Origin: Pseudomonas cedrina subsp. cedrina
GTDB taxonomy: Bacteria; Pseudomonadota; Gammaproteobacteria; Pseudomonadales; Pseudomonadaceae
DNA length: 64,000 nucleotides
Reading direction: 5' to 3'
Assembly: GCF_001983175.1 (NCBI RefSeq)
Contig: NZ_MNPW01000010.1
Span: 186,001 to 250,000 of the forward strand
Below the pieces are notes generated by a model, which ran no database searches, was not told where the DNA came from, and saw only the letters and a program-made list of their open reading frames with translations. Below are positions 15,614 through 24,675 of this stretch, piece after piece. Each line of letters opens with the position of its first letter. Within the stretch, counting starts at the first letter, position 1. The translations under genes were made by a program, and so were the position numbers.

Positions 15614-16765
15614 TCAGCCTTTTGCGATGAGTCGTGAGTTGCGCTCGTTGCGAAAGGCCAATTGCTCGATGGTCTGGGTGGCGTGTTCGGCGTCTTCGCG
15701 CGCTTGCAGGATGATGCCGTGCTGCTCGGACTTGCTGCACACCGGGTCGGCATTGCTCGCATCCCCCGTGAGCATGAAGGCCTGGCACCGGCAGCCGCCG
15801 AAGTCCTTTTCCTTTTCGTCACATGACCGGCACGGCTCGGGCATCCAGTCGTAGCCGCGAAAGCGGTTGAAGCCGAACGAGTCATACCAGATGTGCTGCA
15901 TGCTGTGGTCGCGCACGTTGGGAAATTGCACTGGCATTTGTCGAGCGCCGTGGCAGGGCAGGGCGGTGCCATCGGGCGTCACGGTCAGGAAAATGCTGCC
16001 CCAGCCGTTCATGCAGGCTTTCGGGCGCTCTTCGTAGTAATCCGGCGTGACAAAGATCAGCTTGCACGGGTGGCCTTCGGCTTCCAGCTTGGCGCGGTAT
16101 TCGTTGGTGATGCGTTCTGCGCGCACCAGTTGCTCCCGGGTCGGCAACAGACCCACGCGGTTGAGCTGCGCCCAGCCGTAAAACTGGCAGGTGGCGAGTT
16201 CGACAAAGTCCGCCTCCAGCGCGATACACAGCTCGATGATGCGGTCGATCTTGTCGATGTTGTGCCGGTGGGTGACGAAGTTCAGCACCATCGGGTAGCC
16301 GTGGGCCTTCACCGCGCGGGCCATTTCGAGCTTTTGCGCGAAGGCCTTTTTCGAGCCGGCCAACAGGTTGTTCACCTGTTCGTCGCTGGCCTGGAAGCTG
16401 ATCTGGATATGGTCCAGGCCGGCCTTCTTGAAGTCGCTGATCTTCTGCTCGGTCAGGCCGATGCCGGAGGTGATCAGGTTGGTGTAGAAGCCCAGCTTGC
16501 GCGCCTCAGCGATCAGCTCGGCGAGGTCTTGGCGCACCAGCGGCTCACCGCCGGAAAATCCCAATTGTGCGGCACCCATCTCGCGGGCTTCACGAAACAC
16601 CTGGATCCATTGCTCGGTGCTCAACTCCTTGCCCTGCTCGGCAAAGTCGAGCGGGTTGGAGCAATACGGGCACTGCAGCGGGCAGCGGTAGGTCAGCTCG
16701 GCCAGCAGCCACAATGGCAGGCCAATCGCTGGCTTCTCAGGCAAGGGTGATCCAGTGCTCAGCAC
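15614..16765 (-). CDS. pqqE: PqqA peptide cyclase (radical SAM)
   Basis: Radical SAM/SPASM enzyme that joins the Glu and Tyr side chains of PqqA, the first chemical step of PQQ synthesis. The 4Fe-4S motif C-P-L-Q-C-P-Y-C is near residue 30; the C-terminal SPASM cysteines are present (C-M-N-G-W-G, P-C-H-G-A and the C-R-S-C ... G-G-C-R-C group). The chosen GTG at 16765 has a perfect GGAGG 6 bases upstream and gives 383 residues; open sequence extends further upstream but overlaps pqqD too far. The start overlaps the pqqD end by 29 bases. Last gene of the operon. Confidence 0.95.
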   Translation of the reverse strand: MLSTGSPLPEKPAIGLPLWLLAELTYRCPLQCPYCSNPLDFAEQGKELSTEQWIQVFREAREMGAAQLGFSGGEPLVRQDLAELIAEARKLGFYTNLITSGIGLTEQKISDFKKAGLDHIQISFQASDEQVNNLLAGSKKAFAQKLEMARAVKAHGYPMVLNFVTHRHNIDKIDRIIELCIALEADFVELATCQFYGWAQLNRVGLLPTREQLVRAERITNEYRAKLEAEGHPCKLIFVTPDYYEERPKACMNGWGSIFLTVTPDGTALPCHGARQMPVQFPNVRDHSMQHIWYDSFGFNRFRGYDWMPEPCRSCDEKEKDFGGCRCQAFMLTGDASNADPVCSKSEQHGIILQAREDAEHATQTIEQLAFRNERNSRLIAKG

Positions 16766-17012
16766 GGGCGACCTCCATGAATTGCTCGATGTCATCACCA
16801 AGCTCAGGCACGCCGGGGAATTGTTGATCCAGTTCGGCGATGATCGCCGCCACGTCGCGCTCACCGTCGATCAAGCCACCGATCAGCGCTGCGCTGTCGT
16901 TGAGCTTGATCATGCCTTCGGGATAGAGCAACACATGGCCCTTTTGCGCGGGCTCGTACTGGTAGCGATAGCCTGGGCGCCAGGTCGGTTTTCTGCTGCG
17001 ATCAAAACTCAT
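16737..17012 (-). CDS. pqqD: PQQ peptide chaperone
   Basis: A 91-residue RiPP recognition element protein that binds the PqqA precursor and presents it to PqqE. The full-length PqqD pattern is present, including P-G-Y-R-Y-Q-Y-E near residue 13 and the winged-helix stretch L-L-Y-P-E-G-M-I-K-L-N. It overlaps pqqC by 4 bases at its start and pqqE by 29 bases at its end, consistent with tightly coupled synthesis of the PqqD-PqqE complex. Confidence 0.96.
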   Translation of the reverse strand: MSFDRSRKPTWRPGYRYQYEPAQKGHVLLYPEGMIKLNDSAALIGGLIDGERDVAAIIAELDQQFPGVPELGDDIEQFMEVARAEHWITLA

Positions 17013-17761
17013 AGAGGGATCCCTTTATGCCACACCCGTTGCTCGGTCACGCTGTGATACGGCGGGCGTTTGAGTTCGTAGGCCATGCTCATGGCATCGA
17101 GCATGCTCCACAGGATGTCCAGTTTGAACTGGAGAATTTCCAGCATGCGTTCCTGGCCTTCGTGGGTGGTGTAGTGCTGCAGGGTGATCGCCAAGCCGTG
17201 TTCTACGTCGCGACGGGCCTGGCCCAGGCGGGTGCGGAAGTATTCATAACCGGCCGGGTCGATCCAGGGGTAATGCTGCGGCCAGCTGTCGAGGCGCGAC
17301 TGGTGGATCTGCGGCGCGAACAGTTCGGTCAGCGAACTGCTGGCCGCTTCCTGCCAACTGGCGCGACGGGCGAAGTTGACGTAGGCATCCACCGCAAATC
17401 GCACACCGGGCAATACCAACTCCTGGGAGCGCAGTTGGTCCGGGTCGAGGCCGACAGCCTGGCCCAGGCGCAGCCAGGCTTCAATGCCGCCGTCTTCACC
17501 GGGAGCGCCGTCATGGTCGAGCAGGCGCTGGATCCACTCGCGACGGATCTCACGGTCCGGGCAGTTGGCCAGGATTGCGGCGTCTTTCAGCGGAATATTC
17601 ACCTGATAGTAAAAGCGGTTGGCGACCCAGCCCTGGATCTGCTCGCGGGTCGCACGGCCTTCATACATCGCCACATGGTACGGGTGATGAATATGGTAGA
17701 AGGCGCCCTTGGCCCGCAGGGCTGCTTCGAATTCAACGGTGGTCAACGGCGTGTCAGTCAT
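17009..17761 (-). CDS. pqqC: Pyrroloquinoline-quinone synthase
   Basis: Cofactorless oxidase of the TenA-like fold that carries out the final ring closure and eight-electron oxidation giving PQQ. The protein is 250 residues, the usual size. Conserved stretches such as F-Y-H-I-H-H-P-Y-H and R-F-Y-Y-Q-V-N-I-P carry the His and Tyr residues that line the active site in known structures. It lies 11 bases after pqqB and overlaps pqqD by 4. Confidence 0.97.
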   Translation of the reverse strand: MTDTPLTTVEFEAALRAKGAFYHIHHPYHVAMYEGRATREQIQGWVANRFYYQVNIPLKDAAILANCPDREIRREWIQRLLDHDGAPGEDGGIEAWLRLGQAVGLDPDQLRSQELVLPGVRFAVDAYVNFARRASWQEAASSSLTELFAPQIHQSRLDSWPQHYPWIDPAGYEYFRTRLGQARRDVEHGLAITLQHYTTHEGQERMLEILQFKLDILWSMLDAMSMAYELKRPPYHSVTEQRVWHKGIPL

Positions 17762-17772
17762 TTCGGTCGCTC

Positions 17773-18684
17773 CTACAATTCAATGCTCATGCCGTCGTAA
17801 GCCACTTCTACATTGCGCCGCGCCAGCTCCGCTCGCTCGGGGGAATCTTCATCGAGGATAGGGTTGGTGTTGTTGATGTGGATAAGTACCTTGCGCTGGC
17901 GGGGCAATTGCTCAAGCACTTCAAGCATGCCGCCGGGGCCGTTCTGTGCCAGGTGCCCCATTTCGCGGCCGGTACGGGTGCCGACGCCGCGGCGTTGCAT
18001 TTCATCGTCATCCCACATCGTGCCGTCCACCAGCAGGCAGTCGCTGCCGGCCATGATGTCCAGCAACGGCGCGTCGACCTTGCCCAGGCCTGGGGCGTAG
18101 AACAATGTGCCGCCGGTGCGCAGGTCTTCGACGATCAGGCCGATGTTATCGCCCGGGTGCGGGTCGAAGCGGTGCGGCGAGTAGGGGGGCGCAGCGCTGC
18201 GCAATGGCAGAGGCGTGAAACGCAGGTTGGGGCACGCCGGGATGGTAAAGCTGGCGTCCAATTCGATACGGTTCCAGGCCAGGCCGCCATTCCAGTGGGT
18301 GAGCATGCTGAACAGCGGGAAGCCGGTGCTCAGGTCTTCATGGACCATGTCGGTGCACCACACTTGGTGCGGGCAACCTTCGCGCAGGCTCAACAGGCCG
18401 GTGGTGTGGTCGATCTGGCTGTCCATCAGGATGATCGCGCTGATGCCGGTGTCACGCAAGGCACGGCCAGGTTGCATCGGGGCGAAACCCTGAAGCTGCG
18501 CGCGGATATCCGGCGAGGCATTGCACAGCACCCAGTTCACGCCATCGTCGGAGATCGCGATGGACGATTGGGTACGCGCCTGGGCCCGCAGGCTGCCATC
18601 TCGGAAACCCGCGCAGTTCACGCAGTTGCAGTTCCACTGCGGGAAACCACCGCCGGCGGCGGAACCTAGAATCTGGACAAACAT
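17773..18684 (-). CDS. pqqB: PqqB, metallo-beta-lactamase-fold PQQ enzyme
   Basis: A 303-residue protein of the metallo-beta-lactamase fold, reported to hydroxylate the Glu-Tyr-derived intermediate. The N-terminal G-S-A-A-G-G-G-F-P-Q-W-N-C-N-C holds the Cys pair that binds structural zinc together with V-N-C-A. H-I-N-N-T-N-P-I near residue 270 and the acidic and histidine residues of the fold are present. It starts 66 bases after pqqA, with a terminator-like hairpin between them. Confidence 0.95.
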   Translation of the reverse strand: MFVQILGSAAGGGFPQWNCNCVNCAGFRDGSLRAQARTQSSIAISDDGVNWVLCNASPDIRAQLQGFAPMQPGRALRDTGISAIILMDSQIDHTTGLLSLREGCPHQVWCTDMVHEDLSTGFPLFSMLTHWNGGLAWNRIELDASFTIPACPNLRFTPLPLRSAAPPYSPHRFDPHPGDNIGLIVEDLRTGGTLFYAPGLGKVDAPLLDIMAGSDCLLVDGTMWDDDEMQRRGVGTRTGREMGHLAQNGPGGMLEVLEQLPRQRKVLIHINNTNPILDEDSPERAELARRNVEVAYDGMSIEL

Positions 18685-18702
18685 GGTCGCTCCATCAAGC
18701 TC

Positions 18703-18735
18703 AAAACAAAAACGCCCCGGGCGAACCGAGGCGTT
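18703..18735 (-). terminator. Attenuator-like hairpin between pqqA and pqqB
   Basis: Read on the minus strand, AACGCCTCGG-TTCGC-CCGGGGCGTT (10 pairs, one G-T) is followed by TTTTTGTTTT. It should end most transcripts after pqqA and let some continue into pqqBCDE, which matches the need for far more precursor peptide than enzymes. Confidence 0.8.
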
Positions 18736-18750
18736 GTATTACCCAGCGGA

Positions 18751-18825
18751 TTAACGGCTGGCGAAGTACATGGTGACTTCGAAACCGATGCGCAGATCAG
18801 TGTAAGCAGGTTTGGACCAGGTCAT
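18751..18825 (-). CDS. pqqA: PQQ precursor peptide
   Basis: A 24-residue peptide (M-T-W-S-K-P-A-Y-T-D-L-R-I-G-F-E-V-T-M-Y-F-A-S-R). Glu16 and Tyr20, spaced E-x3-Y, are the residues converted to PQQ. GGAG lies 8 bases upstream of ATG 18825. It lies between pqqF, 159 bases upstream, and pqqB, the usual order in fluorescent pseudomonads. Confidence 0.97.
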   Translation of the reverse strand: MTWSKPAYTDLRIGFEVTMYFASR

Positions 18826-18984
18826 ATTCTTACTCCTACGAAGGGATGGGACGTTTACTACCAAGTAATACATATAGTCCACCTCCAGTCGGAGATGTTC
18901 AGATGTGTGCGTGGGAATGTTACGCAATTCTTTTCAAGTTAGCGCTGTCTCGGTGGAAAAAGCCTATTGCAGAGGCGGCAATGA

Positions 18985-21333
18985 TCAATCAGCTGCTTGC
19001 CAGGCAACCGAGACTCGAGGGCCGTTGGCCACGCAGCGCCAGCCGCCTGCAGCGTCCTTCAATTGCCCGACGGCAACCTGCAGTGCCGCCCGTGAACAGG
19101 TTTGGATCACGGATTGAAGATCAGCCAGATAACCCGACGGATGGCCTGCCAGATGGGCGTGCCACAGCAATTCAGCGGCTTGGGCGTTGGGCAGGGTTTG
19201 TACTGAGAACTGCTGCGCCAAGGCCAGGTTGCCCAGGTCGTCGCTGTTCTCGATCATCCTCGGCAGTTGTTTCAGGAAATTTTGCAGCTGATCAGCAATT
19301 CCTTCCAGGGACACGCTGGGGGATTGCACGCCGAATAGCAGGCCGGTCTGGCCGTTTATCTGTCGGATGCCGCTGAATACTGCGTAGCCGATTTGCAGTT
19401 CTACCCGCAGGCGCTGGTAGAACGGTGCCTGAAGCAGATGGCCGAGCAATCGCCATGCCGCTTCATCCGTCAGGGACCGGCTTGGCGTTGGGCAAAACAG
19501 CAGCAATGCGGCTTCGTCAGAGTCGGTTTTCACCTCATGCCATACGCGTTCGCCGCTGAGGGCAGGCAATGTGTGATCCAGCTTCGCGGGCTGTCCAGGC
19601 AAACGGGTCGCGGCTGTTTTGACCGCAGCTTCATATGCGGGCGGAAAACCCACCCCCAAGCCTTGCCAGTGGGCGGTGGCCCACGAAACGGGTTGGGGGT
19701 CGACGGTGCTGCAGCAAGCGGGCAGCACCTTGAGCAATGCTCGGATGGCGATCATGGCGGAATCGGTGGATTGAACCTCTTGCGGTTGGTTCAGGCGTTG
19801 CGCCAAGGCGTCCAGCACGGCAGGCATGGGCTCCTGCAGCCCAATCATCTTCACCAGCGAGTCTTTACCCAAGCTTTCGAACGACAACTCTACGCCGGCC
19901 TGACGGGCATTTTCGCGCAGCGACTGCACTGCTGTTTCAAGGCCGGAAGGGGCCAAGCGCCATTGCAGGTACAGCGCCGCTTCATCACTGTCGTGCGCCA
20001 ATGCCTGGCTGAAAGTCAGCGCTGATACCTCTCTGCGCCCCCGCGAGCGATCCTGGGCAAACGTGCGCAAGCCTCGATGGGCGCTGGTCTGGCCACGAAT
20101 CAGGCCGGCGCGCTCTTCCCTGGTTGGTGGGCGTAGGAACGGGTTGTTCGGCGGCAGTTGCCAGCCGTGCTCGGAGGGCGGCAGGTGCAGCGAGACCAGC
20201 AGGGCCTTGAGGGCGACGACATCCTGTTCCGAAAGGTCTTGGCTGTCGTTTCTGGCCAACGCCAGGGCGCCCTGAATCTGTTGTTGGCGAGCGGCCAGCA
20301 GCGCGAACTCTTCACGCAGTGACGTCCAATCGCTGTGCGCGAAAAAACTCAACCAGTCGTGCAACAACGCCTCGATCTGTGTGGCCGTCTCATTTTGGGT
20401 ACTGAGCGTAAAGTCGATATCGACCACCGCTTGCCCGGCGAAGTGGTAAAGCACTGACGCCTGCAAGGCATTCGCCAGATGCCGCGCTTTCAATTCAGCC
20501 AGCAACCCGCCGGGTGCCGAGGCGTTAAGCCAGGCGCAGAGGAAATCCAGCGCTTCACGGGGCACATCGCACGTGATGACGTGGTGCAGGTGGTTGTGGG
20601 CGATGTGCTGATAGCTGCGCGCGTGCCCCTGCATCAATGCCGCAGGCGCGGATTGTGGGCGTAGAGGCCCCGAGGTCAATTGTTCGCTGAACTGCTGCGC
20701 CAGGTTTTGCAGTGCTTGCAGCGACTGCGGACCGGCCAGGCTCAACGTCATCTGCCCGCTCTGGTAGAAATGCGCGTGGAAGTCGCGCAATGCTTGCTGA
20801 AATGCCTCACGCTCCACCGGCAGGCTGTCACGGTTGCCGGCATGAAAGCCTCGCAGCGGATGGTCCGCCGCCAGGCCCTGCAGCAACGCGACCTGCTGCT
20901 GCGCCTTGGCGTCCTGGGACCAGGCGACAAATTCCGCATGCAACACTTCGCGCTCGCGCAGTTGGTCTTCCAGCGCCAGCCGCGGAAGGGTCAGCATGTC
21001 CGCCAGACGCTCCAGCCCACCGGTAAACGTTGCAGCTGGCAGCTCGAAGAAGAACTCCGTGGTGCGCTCACGGGTGCTGGCATTGACCTGGCCTCCATGA
21101 CGTTGCACGTAGGCCATCAACCCTTCATCAGCGGGAAAACGCTCGGTACCGAGAAACAACAAGTGTTCCAGGAAATGCGCCAGTCCCGGCCATGCCAATG
21201 GCACGTCATGGCTGCCGGCATCCACCCGTAGGACGGCGGCGCAACGCTTCAAGCGCGGTGCATGACGCAAGGAAACCCGCAAGCCATTGGCCAGGGTCAG
21301 ATGGAGAGGATGAAGGTGGGCCGGCGCAGGCAT
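18985..21333 (-). CDS. pqqF: PQQ-cluster M16 metallopeptidase
   Basis: M16-family (pitrilysin-like) zinc peptidase thought to process PqqA, of 782 residues from ATG 21333. That ATG has GGAAG 5 bases upstream; a GTG six bases earlier has no room for a ribosome site. The inverted zinc motif H-F-L-E-H is near residue 57, followed by the downstream Glu region T-E-F-F-F-E. The N-terminal catalytic half is well kept and the C-terminal half is the degenerate partner domain. The 159 bases between pqqF and pqqA must hold a pqqA promoter, since pqqA is expressed strongly in other species. Confidence 0.92.
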   Translation of the reverse strand: MPAPAHLHPLHLTLANGLRVSLRHAPRLKRCAAVLRVDAGSHDVPLAWPGLAHFLEHLLFLGTERFPADEGLMAYVQRHGGQVNASTRERTTEFFFELPAATFTGGLERLADMLTLPRLALEDQLREREVLHAEFVAWSQDAKAQQQVALLQGLAADHPLRGFHAGNRDSLPVEREAFQQALRDFHAHFYQSGQMTLSLAGPQSLQALQNLAQQFSEQLTSGPLRPQSAPAALMQGHARSYQHIAHNHLHHVITCDVPREALDFLCAWLNASAPGGLLAELKARHLANALQASVLYHFAGQAVVDIDFTLSTQNETATQIEALLHDWLSFFAHSDWTSLREEFALLAARQQQIQGALALARNDSQDLSEQDVVALKALLVSLHLPPSEHGWQLPPNNPFLRPPTREERAGLIRGQTSAHRGLRTFAQDRSRGRREVSALTFSQALAHDSDEAALYLQWRLAPSGLETAVQSLRENARQAGVELSFESLGKDSLVKMIGLQEPMPAVLDALAQRLNQPQEVQSTDSAMIAIRALLKVLPACCSTVDPQPVSWATAHWQGLGVGFPPAYEAAVKTAATRLPGQPAKLDHTLPALSGERVWHEVKTDSDEAALLLFCPTPSRSLTDEAAWRLLGHLLQAPFYQRLRVELQIGYAVFSGIRQINGQTGLLFGVQSPSVSLEGIADQLQNFLKQLPRMIENSDDLGNLALAQQFSVQTLPNAQAAELLWHAHLAGHPSGYLADLQSVIQTCSRAALQVAVGQLKDAAGGWRCVANGPRVSVAWQAAD

Positions 21334-21381
21334 GGGCACTTCCGAAGCGTATGAAATGCCTATGCTAACAAACCCTTCGAG

Positions 21382-22176
21382 TCAGGGTTTGAGCAGCGCA
21401 CCATACAGCTCGGGGCGCCGGTCTTGCAGGTAGTGGTTGGCGGCGCGCGCATCGAGGATCGATTGTCGCTCCAGCGTGCCGACGATCAGGGCTTCATCCA
21501 GGCCGGCCTGAGCGATGCGCTGGCCATTCGGTGCGGCGATGCTGCTTTGCCCGCAATACTGGATCTCGCCTTCGTGCCCGCAGTAATTGGCATAGGCCAC
21601 ATAGCACTGGTTTTCAAAGGCCCGTGCGCGCACGGTGACATCGGCGACAAAGTCGAACGGCACCATATTGGCGGTGGGCACCAGGATCAGTTCGGCGCCG
21701 GCCAGGGCCAGGCGCCGAGTGTTTTCCGGGAACTCCAAGTCGTAGCAGATCAGGAAACCCAGCGTCCAACCGTTGAGTTGCACCAGCGCGAAATCATCTT
21801 CGCCGGCACTGAACATCGAGCGGTCCAAATCTCCGAACAGGTGCGTCTTGCGGTAGTTGCGCAGGCGTTGGCCGTGGGCGTCGATCAACTGCACGGCGTT
21901 GTAGATCTGGCCGTCTTCGGCCCGTTCCGGGTAACCGTACAGGATCGCCAGCCCGGCGCTTTTGGCCAGTTCGGCGATCGCCTGTGCCGACGCCCCGTCC
22001 TGCGCCTCGGCCAGGGCTCCCACGGCCTCGGCGCCGATGTTATAGCCGCTGAGAAACATCTCCGGCAGCACCAGCACATCGGCGTCGGACGCCTCATGCG
22101 CCAACTGATGCAGGCGCTTGAGGTTGGCGGCCACATCCAGCGGCAGGGGCGGGCATTGGTAGAGGGCGACACGCAT
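21382..22176 (-). CDS. davA: 5-aminopentanamidase (delta-aminovaleramidase)
   Basis: Nitrilase-superfamily amidase of 264 residues. The Glu-Lys-Cys triad is seen in L-P-E-M-F, Y-R-K-T-H-L-F-G and L-I-C-Y-D-L-E-F-P-E. In the DavBA pathway it hydrolyses 5-aminopentanamide to 5-aminovalerate and ammonia. The assignment rests on the gene lying 11 bases downstream of davB and next to pqqF, as I recall for P. putida PP_0382-PP_0383. Taken alone it could be another aliphatic amidase, such as the stereoselective RamA type. AAGGAG precedes ATG 22176. Confidence 0.88.
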   Translation of the reverse strand: MRVALYQCPPLPLDVAANLKRLHQLAHEASDADVLVLPEMFLSGYNIGAEAVGALAEAQDGASAQAIAELAKSAGLAILYGYPERAEDGQIYNAVQLIDAHGQRLRNYRKTHLFGDLDRSMFSAGEDDFALVQLNGWTLGFLICYDLEFPENTRRLALAGAELILVPTANMVPFDFVADVTVRARAFENQCYVAYANYCGHEGEIQYCGQSSIAAPNGQRIAQAGLDEALIVGTLERQSILDARAANHYLQDRRPELYGALLKP

Positions 22177-22187
22177 GGCTTGGCTCC

Positions 22188-23906
22188 TTACTCAGGCAGG
22201 GCAATCGGCCCGATTTCATCGAATACATCGCCCGGCCCCGGGTTCTCGGGGTGAGTGCTGCCGCCGAAGTGATTCATGATGCCCCACACCGCATTCAGTG
22301 AGGTTTGCACCGCGCCTTCGACCCATGCAGGCGTCCAGGAGACGTCGTCACCGGCGATAAAAATCCCACGCTGTTCGGCGGGCATGTCCTTCTGCATGAA
22401 GTGCGCATACATACGCTGGTTGTAGCGATAGTGACCGGGCAGGGCGCCCTTGAAGGCCCCGAGGAAATGCGGGTCGGCTTCCCACGACACCGTGATCGGG
22501 TCGCCGATGATGCGCGTCTTGATATCGACTTTCGGGTAGATCTTGTTCAGTGCATCGAGGGCCAGCTTCACGCGTTTATCGATGGGCTGCGGCAGCATTT
22601 TCAGCGCGTCGCTCATCCAGGAGTACGACAGGCAGATCACGCCTGGCCTGTCGTCACCGTTGTCGAACTTGCCGTTTTCAAACAGGTACGTGCCACGGGT
22701 GAGGCGATCGGTGAGCGTCATGCTCATCAGGTCGCGCCCGGTTTCCGGGTCTTTGTCTTTCCAGAACGGGCGGTCGACCATCACAAAGGTTTTTGACGAT
22801 TGCATGTAGCGGGTGCGGTCCAGGGCCATCCACATCTTTTGCGAGAACAGGGTTTCGTCGCATTCGATCTGGGTGGTCAGCAGCCAGCTCTGGCAGGTGG
22901 TCAGCACGGCGGCGTATTCGCGGGTGTCACCGTAGTTATCGGTGACGGCGAAGCGGCCATCGGCGGCGTGGGCGATGCGTTTCACCCCGGCCCGTGGCGC
23001 ACCGCAGTGCAGCGAACTGAGGCTGGTGCCGGCCGGCCAGTGGGCGCAACGCTCCGGTACATGGCGCCAGATACCCATCGGTACCTGGGCGACGCCGCCG
23101 ACGATCAGGTGCTGGTGATCGTCGCAGTTGGTCATCACCACGCGAAAGATTTCCAGCATCGAGTTGGGAAAGTCCGAATCCCAGCCACCGGTGCCGAAAC
23201 CGACTTGGCCGAACACTTCGCGGTGGTGGAACGACAGCTTCGCAAACGCCTTGGAGGTGGCGACGAAGTCATAGAAGGTGCGGTCGTCCCACAATGGCAC
23301 CAGCGTGTTCCACAGCGCCTTGAGGCGCGGCACGTCACGGTCGCGGATGGCTTGCTGGATATCGGCGAACTGCGAGCCGGCTTCCAGCGCATCGGCCCAG
23401 GCGTCAGCCACTTCCTGGAATAGCGCGGGCAAGTCGGAGAGTTTCTGTGCGTAGTGGGTCTGGCCTTCGAGGTCGATCACCGTGCTGCCCGACGCCGGAG
23501 TCAGCGGGTTAGGAAACGGTTTGGTTTCCAGCCCCAGCTTGTCCACGTAGTGATAGAACGCGGTGGACGACACCGGGAAGCGCATGCCGCCCAGTTCGGC
23601 GATGATGCCTTCGGCGCCTTCAAACGCCTGGGAGCGCAGGCGGCCGCCCATTTTCGAGGCTTCATACACCACCGGCTTGAGGCCCAGCTTCATCAGCTCG
23701 TAAGCGGCCACCAGGCCCGCGATCCCCGCACCGACTATCGCCACTTCCGCGCCATGGTTGGCGGCGGGGATACTGCCCAGGCCGGCCGGGTGCTCGATCC
23801 AGTCATCAAAGGCGAACGGGAAATCCGGGCCGAAGATGGTGATGGGCTTCTTACCGTCGACCGGGTGGCGATGGGGCTTGGCGAGGGTGCTGGACGGAAT
23901 GCTCAT
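22188..23906 (-). CDS. davB: L-lysine 2-monooxygenase
   Basis: Flavin monoamine oxidase-family enzyme of 572 residues. It carries out oxidative decarboxylation of L-lysine to 5-aminopentanamide. The N-terminal FAD-binding motif is clear (V-A-I-V-G-A-G-I-A-G-L, then V-V-Y-E-A-S), and the C-terminal F-I-A-G-D-D-V-S-W-T-P-A-W-V-E-G-A motif closes the FAD site, as in tryptophan and lysine 2-monooxygenases. It is paired with davA and preceded by an Lrp-type gene on the same strand. Tryptophan 2-monooxygenase is the main alternative; gene context favours lysine. Confidence 0.88.
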   Translation of the reverse strand: MSIPSSTLAKPHRHPVDGKKPITIFGPDFPFAFDDWIEHPAGLGSIPAANHGAEVAIVGAGIAGLVAAYELMKLGLKPVVYEASKMGGRLRSQAFEGAEGIIAELGGMRFPVSSTAFYHYVDKLGLETKPFPNPLTPASGSTVIDLEGQTHYAQKLSDLPALFQEVADAWADALEAGSQFADIQQAIRDRDVPRLKALWNTLVPLWDDRTFYDFVATSKAFAKLSFHHREVFGQVGFGTGGWDSDFPNSMLEIFRVVMTNCDDHQHLIVGGVAQVPMGIWRHVPERCAHWPAGTSLSSLHCGAPRAGVKRIAHAADGRFAVTDNYGDTREYAAVLTTCQSWLLTTQIECDETLFSQKMWMALDRTRYMQSSKTFVMVDRPFWKDKDPETGRDLMSMTLTDRLTRGTYLFENGKFDNGDDRPGVICLSYSWMSDALKMLPQPIDKRVKLALDALNKIYPKVDIKTRIIGDPITVSWEADPHFLGAFKGALPGHYRYNQRMYAHFMQKDMPAEQRGIFIAGDDVSWTPAWVEGAVQTSLNAVWGIMNHFGGSTHPENPGPGDVFDEIGPIALPE

Positions 23907-24051
23907 GGCTGACCTTACTGGCGACTGGGCGGACGTGACCCGCTGAGTATAGGAAAAGATGGCAGCCAGTTTAGGGAGCGTAGCGTTCGTTATTAAGACG
24001 CAATGTGTCGTCGGATTGAGTTGATTTCAGTCGTAACGACGAGATCGCTGG

Positions 24052-24498
24052 TCAGATTGGTTGTCCGCGATCCAGTTTGTTGCTAAGGATGATCGAAGTG
24101 GTGGTTTTTTCCACACCGTCCACGCTGCCGATCTGGTCGAGCAATTGATCGAGCTGTTCCGGCGAATCCGTGCGCAGCCAGGCGACGTAATCGAACTCGC
24201 CACTGACCGCGCACAACTGCTGCACTTGCGCCATGGCGCTGAGCCGGCGCAGCACTTCCTTGCCCGAGCGCGCCTGCACAGTGATGCCGACATACGCCTG
24301 CAAACCGCCATCTACCACGCGCTTGCCGAGACGCACGCCATAACCGGTAATGACCTGGGTTTTTTCAAGGCGAGCCAGGCGCGAGGTCACCGTGGTGCGT
24401 GCGATGCCTAGCTGCCGAGCGAGCATGGCCACGCTTTCGCGGGCGTTGAGCTGCAGGGCGGCGATGAGTTGGCGGTCGATTTCGTCTAGGGCGGACAA
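24052..24498 (-). CDS. Lrp/AsnC-family regulator
   Basis: A 148-residue Lrp-type protein: N-terminal helix-turn-helix (L-A-R-Q-L-G-I-A-R-T-T-V-T-S-R-L), then the C-terminal RAM effector domain (V-S-G-E-F-D-Y-V-A-W-L). TTG 24498 is the likely start, since GGAG lies 6 bases upstream and the protein then begins at the family boundary (S-A-L-D-E-I-D-R-Q). It lies 145 bases upstream of davB on the same strand, so lysine-responsive control of davBA is a natural guess that the sequence alone does not prove. Confidence 0.9.
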   Translation of the reverse strand: MSALDEIDRQLIAALQLNARESVAMLARQLGIARTTVTSRLARLEKTQVITGYGVRLGKRVVDGGLQAYVGITVQARSGKEVLRRLSAMAQVQQLCAVSGEFDYVAWLRTDSPEQLDQLLDQIGSVDGVEKTTTSIILSNKLDRGQPI

Positions 24499-24553
24499 GG
24501 CGGGCTCCGGTGTTGGCGGTGATAGGGAGCATGTTACAGACTTCCAGACACAC

Positions 24554-24579
24554 AAAAGCCGCGCAATGCGCGGCTTTCT
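24554..24579 (-). terminator. Intrinsic terminator after the tRNA gene
   Basis: On the minus strand AAAGCCGCGCA-TTGCGCGGCTTTT forms a 9-10 pair stem ending in a T-run, 5 bases after the tRNA CCA end. It also stands just upstream of the Lrp-type gene and insulates it. Confidence 0.85.
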
Positions 24580-24583
24580 TGTT

Positions 24584-24660
<77 letters not shown>

Positions 24661-24675
24661 TTAACAGGTCGCGGA

